DNA of 64,000 bases from positions 9,858,001 through 9,922,000 of the forward strand of contig CM034127.1 of the NCBI GenBank assembly GCA_019914995.1, given 5' to 3'. Source of the DNA: Acanthochlamys bracteata. Taxonomy: Eukaryota > Streptophyta > Magnoliopsida > Pandanales > Velloziaceae. The notes under the pieces were generated by a model that made no database searches, had not been told where the DNA came from, and saw only the letters and a program-made list of their open reading frames with translations. The first letter of the stretch is position 1. Each line of letters opens with the position of its first letter. This document shows positions 32,501 through 44,600 of the stretch, in pieces. The position numbers were made by a program, and so were the translations under genes.

Positions 32501-34882
32501 CTTACCTGTTGAACTAAGCTTAGTTGTCTATTTTCTTGATTTAACAGCTGAAGGGCCAAGAAGATAGTAAGGCATCCCTTGATGCAAATCGTAAGTCAGA
32601 CTCAGATGGTGTTAAAATAAATGAACTTTTATCAGCAATCACAAGTGTACCAGACAAGATCAAAGCACATTTACTCAATGTCCAAGAACATATGTGTATG
32701 GCCTTTGGTAAAGAATTACAGGTACTTGATTCTACCCACTGTTTCAATGCTTTTGGTTTCTTGCGGTGAGTCAATCTAGTTCATATGTTTTTCTTTTCAA
32801 AGACGTCGAATGTAGAAGTTCTGTGTAGAATAATTTAGTACACGTTTGTCTGATACAGCTGTAGAAATAAAGTTTCTCTTTGAGCTTTATGGGCAGGTAT
32901 ATCCTGATCCACATGAACAAAGTTTCATCAAATTCATATCCTGTTTTGAATAACATTCATTTTGTCTCTGGTATGAAGCTGAATAGCAATTATACTTGTC
33001 AGCTCTTGTGATATGTCTAATACATTCCACAAAGATGCTAAGAAAGATCTTACAGGTTAGAGTTCTTATGTGTAATTATTTCTTGTTTTCCTAGTCCTCC
33101 CTGTTAGATTCTTGGTCTCCGTATGAGAGTGAAGCACTGGTTTTCTAATCTGTGTAACTATAGTAAGGAACCCCCAAATTTTCAAACTTGTTATGGCTTC
33201 TCTATCATGATCTTAAGAGGAGGTGGGGTTATGAGAATTTACCAGATACTTTATCTGTGTACGGGAGGAGCCACTGGATTGGCTTTCTTGAGTAAGAGGG
33301 TGTTAAGACTTAGGGCAGGAGTGGCATTGGACATTTAAAGGTAAATATTTGATTATAAAAGCCATTTGACAGTAAGATATCTAAATGGGAAAGTCCATGT
33401 ATATGTATTATTAATTTATCATAAGATTTGCTAAAACCATTCTTTGAACTTGTTTCAGGCAGTAATGAAAATGGTTGAGTCCTTCAAGAGCAGACTGACA
33501 GTTCCTACATGCTCTTTGATGCATGTAGACTCCTCGAAGAACAATCAACCTCCAGTTCACGATCAGGTATTTTTGCCCCTGGAGATATGCTAGATAGTTT
33601 GTCCTTATTGCTGCATGCACTTACACAAACTAAACAGGCTTTGCAGGATGACACCCACACTGCTGTCCAACGGTTCCAGAGAAATCCAGTACCATCCAAA
33701 ACCATGTATACCTAAAGCATGCCTCCATATGTTTTCTTTTTTCTTTTAGAACTTTTTTTTAATAAAATTTAACTAAGTCAAAGAGTACGAGTCTTTTGTT
33801 GTCTACATCTAGAACAGAACTGCTGCTAAGTGATGAGAAGAAGTTGCTGTTAAGAAACCATGCATCAAATAATTTCACTGCACTTTTCTTTTGCATGATG
33901 GAGTGAAATTTAATTTGCCTAAACTTTTGAAATTGTTCTTATTTCTTCTCTCATTCATTTGTCTCACCCTTCAGTTTCCTCTTCTTGCAGCCCAGTTGCA
34001 CAGCCACAACAAGTCAGTCATGCTGGATGGATGACAATTTCTAAAAATGGACTGCAGCGCCCTACTGTACTTCAACCAAAGATGACTGATTCAAAGAGAA
34101 AAATTGTCACATTTCCCAAGCAAGAGCTTCCTGTCAGATCAAAGGTGAGTTCGGATTGTTCTTTCTTTTTCGTGAAGAAGATGCATACCTGGTGATATTT
34201 TTGTTAGCTTAAACATTTCTGTGAAGGGCACTTATGCATGATGATTTTAGCTCTTCGAGTAGTAATTACATTGCTTGCTTCACTTTCTTGATATTAGATA
34301 ATTCTTATCTAAATTTGCATTTTTGTTGATGCAGGTGCCAGATTTTAGAGTGACTATTGACTCAGATGACGAGATTGATGCAGATGCTTCCTACCATATT
34401 GTCAAAAAGGAAATAGGTGAGATCGAGTTAAGGAAGGAATTCTGGGAAGTAATTCACATTATCAGCCACTCAAGTAGGAAATAAACAAAGTTGAAACTTA
34501 ATATGTGTTATCTCTTATCTGTCCTCCTTTATAGATCTGCATTATCATTCTACAACAGTTAAAATTTGATGCCTTTTCAAGCTGGATGTTTAAAGTATGT
34601 AGCCTAGGTTTTCACTTTGTAGACTTGGCTTAAGCAGCTGTTTTGCCTTTATGGGTTTATGACAGAAATATGCATTTCTGTCATTTTGGAAATGGCAGTA
34701 CCTGGTGCAGAAATTAAACATTTCTACTGGAAGTCTTGCAATAAAATAATTGTTTTTAGTCGTCATTTCCAACAGAAAGAGAAAGCTTTTCGATTGAGGA
34801 TGCTCAGGAGGAGACGTTGCAGATTCTACAAAAAGCAAGAAGGAAAAGAAGAAGACAGAATAATAGTATAATTTTTGTTTGA
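29572..34882 (+). CDS. PRD3: PRD3/PAIR1 meiotic recombination initiation protein
   Basis: Eleven exons: 29572-29636, 30136-30304, 31746-31890, 32094-32228, 32414-32466, 32548-32721, 33459-33566, 33647-33705, 33991-34144, 34335-34416 and 34776-34882. All phases agree; the product is 416 residues (Arabidopsis PRD3 is about 450). The start MKLKINKACDLSSISVLPP and the QQSFSQGTSLSQLSQSSFEE block match PRD3/PAIR1. A helical, probably coiled-coil middle follows (SDELEHRLRLVETSLNRLG, RQKILAVENTMLQL, QEDSKASLD). A short acidic block (VTIDSDDEIDADAS) and a basic end (QKARRKRRRQNNS) close the protein. PRD3 is nuclear and needed for meiotic double-strand-break formation with SPO11 partners; loss abolishes crossovers and causes sterility. 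Exons 8 and 9 are less conserved, so their borders are the least certain. Confidence 0.9.
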
Positions 34883-35615
34883 AGGTAATTTAAATTTCTA
34901 CACATTACTTTTCTATCATATAACTTCATCAGAAAGCATCAAACTCATATTGATGATGCTTATATATTAGTTGCTTTTGGTCCATTCAACTTGTCATTAT
35001 CTGGCACAAATTTCTTTTTTAATTTTTAAAATTGCAACAGGAACCTGTATTATTGGTGTTTACTTGACTGATCAGCCAATCAATTCATCTGGAGTTCCTC
35101 CTCAAGCATTTTTGTTTACAGGTCATAGCTTAAATTGTACCTGTAAATGCTGCAGAATTAAGCAAACAGTACAGTAATCATCTCAACCAAACGACGTGAA
35201 AATATTTACAAATGAATTCGGTGTACCTGATATCAATTAACTGGAAGGTAATTTTTTTATACTGAATATGTTAGTTCTGTTGTATGTTCTATTAAGGCTC
35301 AAGTTAGCTTCCGGTGCACATTTGTTTAACTGACAACATATAATGTACAAAATTCTTTTCCTAAGCACCCCTCATATTTCAAACATAATTGTTACTTCCT
35401 GCATCTTTAGTTCAGCTTGCATTCATAGCTGATATTGAATTCGCTCCATCAGCATTTAGAATGATACCTACAACCTAACACTTTGATTATATGTGAAATA
35501 GTGACAGTTTCTCACAATTGAACAGGAATAATGAGGTAGATCCGTAGATGTCCAAAACGTTGACAGCGTATCTTATTGCGACAATTTCTAGTCTAGAGTT
35601 GTTCAAATGAAATTA

Positions 35616-35909
35616 GTGCGTGTTTTAAATATCTGTAATTGAGTTTTTTGAAAATAAAAAATAAAAAGTAAAATTTTTTGAAAATAAAATAAAAGTGGAG
35701 TTCAGTATTTATTTTTTAATAGGGTTTAAAAATATGTTAAAAATTGAAGGATATAATTGTATTAAAAAGTGTGTAAATAAAAAAATTAAAATTAGAATTC
35801 TGTATATGAAAGTGGAGTTTTGAGTACTTTGTGTAATTGAAATATATGAACTATTCAAAACTCAAAATTTGACCTAAAAAAATAAAATTACAAGTATTTA
35901 AAATACGCC
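35616..35909. mobile_element. MITE-like element with about 33-bp inverted ends
   Basis: The left end TGCGTGTTTTAAATATCTGT is mirrored by ACAAGTATTTAAAATACGCC at the right, 294 bp apart, with an AT-rich non-coding interior. It lies about 700 bp after PRD3. Confidence 0.55.
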
Positions 35910-35971
35910 ATCGGAGTTTTCTTTTTGGTCTCAATAGCATGAAGGTTGTATCTCTTCTTAGTTGCTTCAGG

Positions 35972-36195
35972 ATGGGTTGTTTGGTATTAAATTTTTCAAA
36001 AATTAGTTTTTTAATTTTTAGTTTATATTTATCAATAAATATTTATAATTTTTTATAGAATTTACTTAAAATTTTAAAAAATATAAAATTTTTTATATAG
36101 TAACATTTAATTCTTATTTATTATTTTTTTTAAAAATAAAATAAAAATAAATTTTATTTTAAAAATATTTTTTAAAAGTACTATCAAACCACTCC
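35972..36195. mobile_element. MITE-like element, GTTTGG-type ends
   Basis: Left end ATGGGTTGTTTGGTATT and right end CTATCAAACCACTCC are inverted copies with mismatches. The interior shows the same AT-rich TTTATAATTTTTT-type wording as the elements at 26212, 47728 and 63293. Confidence 0.5.
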
Positions 36196-38327
36196 GGAAA
36201 GAGCTACTGCAAGCCATATCAGGCGTACGATAAATAAATTTTCTTTAGACTTATAATTTTTTGATCGAACACGCAATTAGAGGAAGCTTTTCATTTGTAT
36301 CAACTTTGTTGTTGGTAAGTCGCTTTTTCATGATAGCAGTAACGGCTCTCCATTAGCATCAAAATAGTATGACATTTTTGTTTCTTAGTTGACCATACAT
36401 CGACAAATATGGTGTTGTGGACCTTTTCATGAATCCTTTATATAAGATACCTAACCGGACATTAGTCATCATTTGCAAATTTTTTAGTTCTCTTTAAATC
36501 TTGTCATCATTATTTTGGTGAATCTACTGTTACATAATCTGTAGGAATTTGCTGAATAATGTTTCTTTGCAGTAATTATTATATTATACAGAAGAATTAG
36601 GCTTTCTCGTCTCCTCTATTATTCTTTTATCATGTGAAATCACTAGGTAAAGGACTTGATTTCTGGTTGGCAATGCATGGTAGGGAACCAAAGACTCACT
36701 TTTCTAACCAAAAACAGCACATCAAAAGAAAAGCTAATTTCATCCGACCGACCAAAATCACTTTTATAATTGTCCTAAAAGGTAACAGTTTCCTCTACAT
36801 AATGCCAACCAGTGAAAATAGTGGTTGAGCATCTTCCTATCTAACAGGGCCTTTCTTTAATTAATTACTTTCGTTGACTTCTCAATTGGGTAATCAAATT
36901 GAATTAGTACCAAAGGACATTTGGTGATTTCAGTTAAGAATCTAGAGGAAATAAGAAAGCTAATGTATTGCTAATTGCAACTTCTTTTTCTCACCAACAC
37001 TCGAGTGCTATTTTGAGGCATGCCGGAGAACACGACAGAAGTGAAAGATGAAGCTTAACTAATTTGTAATAATATTATTAGTTAGTAATATTGAAAATAA
37101 AAAAATTGAATGGGAGTGGAGAAGTGGCAACCAGATCATAGACAAATTGCTTTATTTTTTTCCTTTAAATTAGCTTATCAGGAACTTTTAAGAGTACATA
37201 AAATTTAAAACAAATTAAAAATATTTTATTTTTTTAAAATATGTTAATTTTTTCTATTAAAAAATAAAATTTTATATATAAATTTTTGATGACATACAAT
37301 TTAATCATTTTTTAAAAAAAATTTTTAAAATTTTAAAATAAAAAATTGAAGTAGATCAATTACTCTCAAATACCCTCGTTCAATCACCTTAGAAGGTCCA
37401 GCTTGTACCTGCTCTGTATAGAGATGAAAATTCATCAAGCAAATGACCAATAATTTTAGTGAAAACACATCATGAAATGATGAAACATGAAAACTGAAAT
37501 TGTATGCTTAGACCCAAAATCTAGACGATTGGTTTCCAATGTCATGTCATAATAACAATATTTCATAGTAATATTAATCTTCGATCTAGAAAATTTAACG
37601 CTTAAAATAATCTCTGATCATAGCTTTTTCCATGACCAAATTCTTCTTAAACTAGAGCCTGAAGTAGAAATCTTATCAAATACATGTTTAAATAAAGACG
37701 TTAAATCAGGATTAAAATGGTATAAGCGGTGGTCGATATCAATCATGAACATGGCATAACAATGGTGACCAGCAACTTCTTTTCTGGGAAAAATGAGCCG
37801 CATAGCAATAGCATTGTTGCGTGCTCCAACATGCACGCGTTCATTCACTATGTCTTTGATGAACACCAACTGGCATGCATGGGTAGTTGTAGACAACACT
37901 GAAGCTCTTTGCTGCCTTTGCTGCTGCTGTAGTAATTGACCATTACCTGCAGTGCACACTCGACTACTTCAGTGATGTTTGTTGTTAATGATTATTGTGG
38001 TTGGTGTCCTTGGGAAGCATTCTGTGGGAGAAAGAAGTTTGTGCACATTGTCTGCCACTACAAAAAGGTTAAAAACTTCTAAAACTCCACCATCACCATG
38101 TGCTATTTATTTTAGATAGCGCAATCACAACTCCTCTATTTATGGATAGATTGCTTTGGTTAAAAGTAAAATTTGCATGGGCTATGTTTAGTTTCTTATT
38201 GCTCGACTTGAGGTCATTGCATTTACATGCTTGATATCTCATCAAACCAACTAAGCAAATTGATAAAAATGAAATCTTAAAGTCATGCAAAATATAGATG
38301 AAGAAGAAAAGTAGCTAGCAATGTCTT

Positions 38328-38573
38328 CGGACGTATTTACTTTGTAGATAAAATAGATAAATAAGTTTTTTAGAAGTCAATTTAAAAAATAAAATTAAAA
38401 TTAAAAATATTTAATAAAAAATAAAATTATATTAATTTAATATTTGTAGTAAATTTTAAAAATAAATTTTTATAAAAAATTATTAATAAAAAAATTTTGT
38501 TTTAATTTATATATATATTTTATATTAAAAATAAGTTTTAAAAAAAAAAAAATTCGAGGGTTCCGTAAACACG
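38328..38573. mobile_element. MITE-like element, CGTGTTTAC-type ends
   Basis: Left end CTTCGGACGTATTTAC and right end GTAAACACGCACTTCG are near inverted copies, about 245 bp apart, and the interior is almost pure A/T. Related to, or convergent with, the GTTTGG-ended family. Confidence 0.4.
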
Positions 38574-40047
38574 CACTTCGGGTAACTTGGATCAGGAGAA
38601 GAGAGTAACAGTAAAACTTTTTTAAAGTGAACGAGGTTCCGTTTGGTTACATTATTGTGGTTTGGTTTTTGAAAAATTGAAATTAGAAACCTGATTAGAA
38701 ACCCATCAACCGATTTTCAAACTTGTTAAATCTAAATTTTTAATTTTGGACCAACTTCCAAAATTTGTTTTCCGAAAATTTACTCAAACTAATGAATAAA
38801 CATCATGTATATGAACATCAAAGCTTCTACCAACCACCACCCATTACAGCGATATATTTCGACCATCATCACCACAGCTCCTGCAAAGCTCCGGCCAGTG
38901 ATCGCCTGAGTCTGGTGGATCAGTCGCCAGTAGGGTCTTACAGACCAACAGAGGTGCTAATCCCACCCGGCCACTATTATCAGAGCACTAACTAACTCCA
39001 ACCTGTTATTGTCTGAGCTTCAATTATTTACTTTAAACTAAATCTTATAAAATATTTTGATAGAAATTTGTAATTATTGGTTTAAAAGAGTATCGAATAA
39101 GTCTTTTATTTTTGTTTTTGGTTTTTGTTGTCATGATTTTTATCGCACGTAATTGTCATCGTTATTCTTCCTTATAATTTTTTATAAAAAATTAACCAAA
39201 TGCCTATGCGTATTTATCACCAAACTATATTTTAAAATTTTTTTATCATTATTTATTAATCTCAATTATCAAGAGATAACTCCTGCCAATGGCCCACCTC
39301 CCAAAGCTGTCTTCATTTACAACGTTAGCCCACTTAGGACCTGCTTGGTACGGTGTTTGGTATAACTATTATGAATAAGATTAAAAAAATCAGAATTCAC
39401 AAATTAAAGCCTCAAAAGTCATCTACGTTTTAATATTTTTCAGTTTTTTAACAATTAGATTGTATAATTAGAAATATTATTAAAGTTATAATCTCTAATA
39501 TAACCTATAATCGATAGAAAAAGGTGTGATCAAATTCTTTTGTAGCTTCTAATTTAGAAAATAATTTTATCGGCTCTACTGAATATTTACTTACGAAGAT
39601 GTTTTGTACAATTTGCATAACCCTGGAGCTTTATATTTATAAATATTTTATCGAGGTCTTGTTCTGCACTTTTAGATTTTTGGAATTACTTTTTATTATT
39701 AGAAGGATATTTTAGTTATGGATTAAAAAAATTTTCTAAAAAAGAATTTCAGATATATTATTTTATAAATATTTAAAAAAATTATACATATAATTATTTA
39801 TAACATATATTTTATTTATAATTTTTTTTAAAATTAAAAAAAGTTATTAAAATTAGTAAACAATTTCAAATATGTTTTTAACTATTAAAGCCCAAAGCAA
39901 AACAGAACACGAGCAACTGAAACAAAATAAAATAACATAATTTGTAGTTCTGCCACCACGAACAACAACGACGACGTCTTCAAGCCAATAAAACTACAGC
40001 ATAGGGGGAAAGCAAAAAACAGATTACACAAATTATTAATTTAGAAG

Positions 40048-40068
40048 AAGAAGAAGAAGAAGAAGAAA
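40048..40068 (+). repeat. (AAG)n microsatellite
   Basis: Seven or so AAG/GAA triplets in a row upstream of the TRM-like gene, in what may be its promoter or leader. Confidence 0.85.
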
Positions 40069-40230
40069 TTTTTTAATCTTGATTGTTGCGGTGGTGGAGA
40101 AAGTGGTCGATTTTGGGAAGAAAATAAAATTCAAGATGACAGAGTAGCTATAAGCTGATGGTATGACGGCGTTGATGATGACAAACTTTTAACTTGTTCC
40201 CAGAATCTCCCTCATATTTGTTCCTCTATT

Positions 40231-41686
40231 TATTCAACGCTAAGCCAACATTGTCTTCCCTCTTCTTTTTTCTTATTGAGAGCCATTTTGGCTTCTCTTT
40301 ATTTCCTCATTCATACCCATGTTAGGAAACTGAAGACAATTCCGGAATTAAATTGGGTTTTTTCTTTTTCAGGAAAGATTTTGTTTCTAACCTGGAAAGT
40401 TATCCCTTTTGGATTTCTAGAGTTTTGGGTATCTACTGTTTGTTAATCTTGGATTGGATTAATCAAAGTTGTTATTTTTTTTTAATTATTGATTGATGAT
40501 TTGAAGTAAAGGGAGATTCAGAGAAATTTATTGAAAACTTTTATCCCGCCAATGAGTTGTACTGCTGTTGGAGTTTTGGATTTGGTTGCTGGTTTGATTT
40601 TTTATTAGAAAAAAAAAACAAAAAAAGTGGGAATATTGGATTCGTATTAGTCGGTTGGTGGTAATTTTACTTGCAGCAGAGAAATATTTGGATTATTATA
40701 AGATTACTGGAAGTTTTGCTTTAAAGAGAGAAAGTTATCAATCAACAGTGACAATGTTTGGGTTTTTCTATGGGCATAAAGTTCATGAGCTGTAGAAAGC
40801 TTTTAGGTTGGTTTTGGTATTGTGGAGCTGGGAAAAGGCTTGTAGTAGTATTTCCTTTCTCCATTAAAAAGAAGAAAAATCACAATTCAGGTTATTCCTT
40901 TTGCTTTGCCCTCTCCGCAAGTCTTGAAACTTCCATGCCAAGAGATTTTTTCCCTCCTATTTTGTGAATGAATATTTCAGAAGGGCAAACAGTTTCTCAG
41001 CATATGCAGGGTAATCTGAATTGAATTTGGGGTAGTTTCTTCTCTTTCTAGAGGTAAGTGTCAATCTCTTATCTGCTGAATTATTTCCTTAGAATAGCAA
41101 GACTGGCGTATGGAGTTTGGCTTTTTTTTTTCCTCTTTTAAATTTGAATTCTATTTGTACTACTCTGGTAAAGTCTGCCAAGGATTAAAAAGCTTAGGTT
41201 GCTATTCCATCATGCAGACGCGTAATAGGATTGTCTCATAGACAGTTGCGCGAATGTAGTCATGCATGTCCTCCACTAAAAACTTGCAGATGAAGATTTC
41301 CTGTTCTGTTGATCTTGCATACATTTTACTGTTAGCCACTGCAAACTTGAGGATGCACTTTTATTTTAGATCTTTTTCCCTCTATTTGACATGTCTTTCT
41401 AGGTGGCACTTTTCGAACTTGTGCAAATGTTGCAAGCACTATATTCGCAGCAACCACTATAAGTGCTATTACGTTTTAAACTTTTTGTTTTCCTAATTAA
41501 ATTCTCAATGGATTGTTATTTCTCTGGTAAAGAATAACAAATGAAGCTTCTTTATCAGCTTCACTAATCAAGAGAATTCATCCTTACTAAACAGGACTAT
41601 TTTCTAATTGACATGCAAAACAGGGAATTTCATCTTGTTTGGGAATTTCAATAAGCCCGATAAAGTTTGACCGAAGTATGTCTATA
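40231..41686 (+). other. probable promoter and 5' UTR of the TRM-like gene
   Basis: No coding frame of the right composition appears. Splice-like signals (GAGGTAAGTG at 41050) suggest at least one leader intron before the coding ATG at 41687. Short upstream frames such as 40758-40967 are noted without claim. Confidence 0.35.
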
Positions 41687-44600
41687 ATGGCCAAGAAAAA
41701 TAACATGCACCAGGCTAAATTGGAGAAGGATAATACCGGCTGCGTGTGGGGTTTTATTGGCATGCTGGACTTTCGACAACACCCTTCTGCACAGAAGTTG
41801 CTTCAAGATAAGAAGCATGGAAGTGCTAGACAGACTGGTAATATAATCTAATTCAGCTATTCTGTGATTATAATAATGCAGTTTTTCTTGTTGATTCAGT
41901 GTTTGTTTCATGTCTATGTGAACAAACTTTTCTTGGCATTGTTTATAGTTTGTTGTATATGCTGAGTTGCAGTTTGGGTAAATTTTAGATATTGTTTGCA
42001 GTACATAATTCTTGAAAATATTCTTCTAAAATTTTGTAGATATGTAGAACTTTCCGTTTAGCTACTTGAGCCTCCTTCTTGGAAGCTCCATGTAGCTGTA
42101 CATCCTCAAAGAGGTAGCTTTACTTGCTTCTCTTCATTGTTGTTTTTCAAGCATAGCCATTTCACTGTCTAAAGCCATTATCTGGTTAGTTAACAAGTGA
42201 AAATAACAAACTCAGCATTGCATTTTGAATGTTGTCATGAACTTTGGAGGATGATTTCTTTATGAAATAGGAATGAAGGCTCAAACTCAACTATGTTTTA
42301 GCAGCACGTTAATATAGCTACTTGTCACTTATTTTTCCATATTACTACTATTCTCCAAAGTTTCTTACCAAGTATTGAGACGTTAGACGTTGAAATAGGT
42401 AGTGTTGCTCTTGAAAATGTGATTTTATGAGTACTTACTCAACAGGGTGATGCAAACATCTTTTGGTTATTGTTTCCTGCAGGCAACGGGAGCTCAAAAA
42501 TAAAAACCAATCTGCTGACTGATTTTGAAGAAATACACGGAGAATGCGATGTAAGTTTAATGGAAAACTATATCTTTGTAGCTGATGTGAAGTTTAAACT
42601 AATTAAAACTAACAAACAAGGTAACCATGGCAAAGCTGTGTCTATATATTTAATGGGAGAGATATAACCACTTAAGAACTGCCCACATTCTGTCCACTCC
42701 CAACCTTACCATTGATTAAGTTAGATCCAACTGTCAGGATCAAGAAAAAAGAAAATGATTATTATGCCTGTGCCCTTATCACTTTAATTACCTCTACCGA
42801 TTCTAACCGTTGGAGTTAGTTGATCAGCGATAATAATTGGGAGTGGACAGAATATGGGCAGATCTTGAGTGACTATATCTCTCCCCATAATAGATCTCTA
42901 TATATTCATCAACTGTTCCTTTTGGCAAGGTCAGGCCCCTGAGCCATGGTAGCCAGGAATTTCTGATTGTCAAAATTGACACTTGTTTCATGACCTACAC
43001 ATTGATACCATGCATGCTCACATGGCAATGGTCGTCATTTTTGGATAAGGGGGTCTAATGTATCCTAAACAGAACTATTTAGGGCCTAATCTTGCAAGAA
43101 AACTTTAAAAAGTAAGTTTAGTTCAAGTTTTCTGGTACGTGTCTACCACGCTTTATGGATGCCAATGTCCAGTAACTTTTTAATACTCAATTATAGAAAG
43201 TTGAAGATACTGATGGCACATCAAACACAAATTTCATAGAGGTTTAATATGCATTACAATTTGCAAAGGAAAAGACAATATTACTAGTATAGCTTTTTAT
43301 ATTATTTCTGATGTGTTCATATTTTAGGATGATGATGGAATAGGAGCGCAAGTTGTTTCAGGATTCACTAGTGTGAAAGCATTGATGGATGAAGAGATGT
43401 CAAGGGCACGTAAACATAGGAAGATGCCAAGTGATGAAGTTGAAAGGATACAGTCTAACCTGGGAACTGAAACTCGCACAGAGAAAAATGCTAAAAAACT
43501 GGACAAAAAGAAACATAAGGCAGTTGCCAAACTTCCCCCCAGTGATTTAAAGGAAACCTCAAATACTGGCCGTTACCAGTCAAAGTTTCCAAATGCATCA
43601 GAAATAACATCCTTAGATTTCAATTTGGCCTCTTTCATGATAGACTTTTATACAAAGGCCAATGTTCCCCAGGATCAGCTTGCAGATTGTAAAACTGTGA
43701 TCAGAGAAGCTGGTTTTCAGAGTAAAAATGAGTGCTTAGATGAGCTTGATTCTGAACTTCTTGCAAAGCACTCCATTCTTCAAAAGGCGCTGGGAGATCT
43801 GGCAGAGGTACTTCTAAGTTCAAAATTGAGCGAAACGGATTCTAGTGCATGCAACCTGGAAGTTACACAATCCAAAGAATTCATGGACGCTTTGGAGGTT
43901 CTGAGCTCTAATAAAGATCTACTTGTAAGGCTTCTCCAGGATCCTAATTCATTTGTTTTAAGACATATGTGTGAACTTAAGAAAGTTCACTCTAGGAAGT
44001 CATCCGATTTATCAGGAAAAGAATGTGGGAGTTTAAAGGAGCCTCACGAGTTCATGACTAATAAAGCAGTCCACAGACTAGAAGATTACAGTCCTTTTAT
44101 CCATAAGAATATGAAAGTGGAGACAAAGCAACCCAAAAAGGGAAATCAGTCTGTGAATAGGATAGTGGTTCTAAAGCCCAGTCCCAACAGAACCCATAGC
44201 CCCTCCGATAGGGTTAGGTCTCATTTTTCATTCAAAGAGATAAAAAGGCGTCTGAGACATGCCATTGTAGAAAGCAAGAAGGAATGGCATTTTCTTTCCA
44301 TGGATAATGTTCTACACAGAATTCCTTATGGGTCAAAGGATCAAGGTAATGTTTCTAAATCTTCTCATGAGGCATCTCAATCTTCTAATGTTTCGAAAAC
44401 GAGGAGTACAAAAAGCAAAACTAAAGGGTCTTCCAACAAAGGGGAAAAGGGAACAAATGCTAGCAAAGCTAGTGATGAGCAAAGGGAATCTCTCTTGTAT
44501 GAAGAGGCAAGAAAGCGCCTTGCTGAAAGGCTTGATGCTATAGATCCAAAGGAGACATCACCTAGGAGGTGCTCTACCAAGTCACTGGCAAAAATAATGG

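Larger units (their letters stand above)
34883..40230. other. intergenic region with small elements, no gene recognised
   Basis: After the PRD3 3' UTR come an inverted-end element (35616-35909), a MITE-like element (35972-36195) and another at 38328-38573. A minus-strand open frame at 37618-37959 (113 codons, no ATG at its start) contains VHVGARNNAIAMRLIFP and a Gln-rich start; I do not recognise it. A plus-strand frame at 38765-38995 contains DHHHHSSCKAPASDRLSL and also matches nothing I know. Both may be gene scraps. Confidence 0.4.

Noticed and set aside
37618-37959. A 113-codon minus-strand gene
   Set aside because: No ATG at its start and no recognisable domain; might be a scrap, not supportable as a gene.
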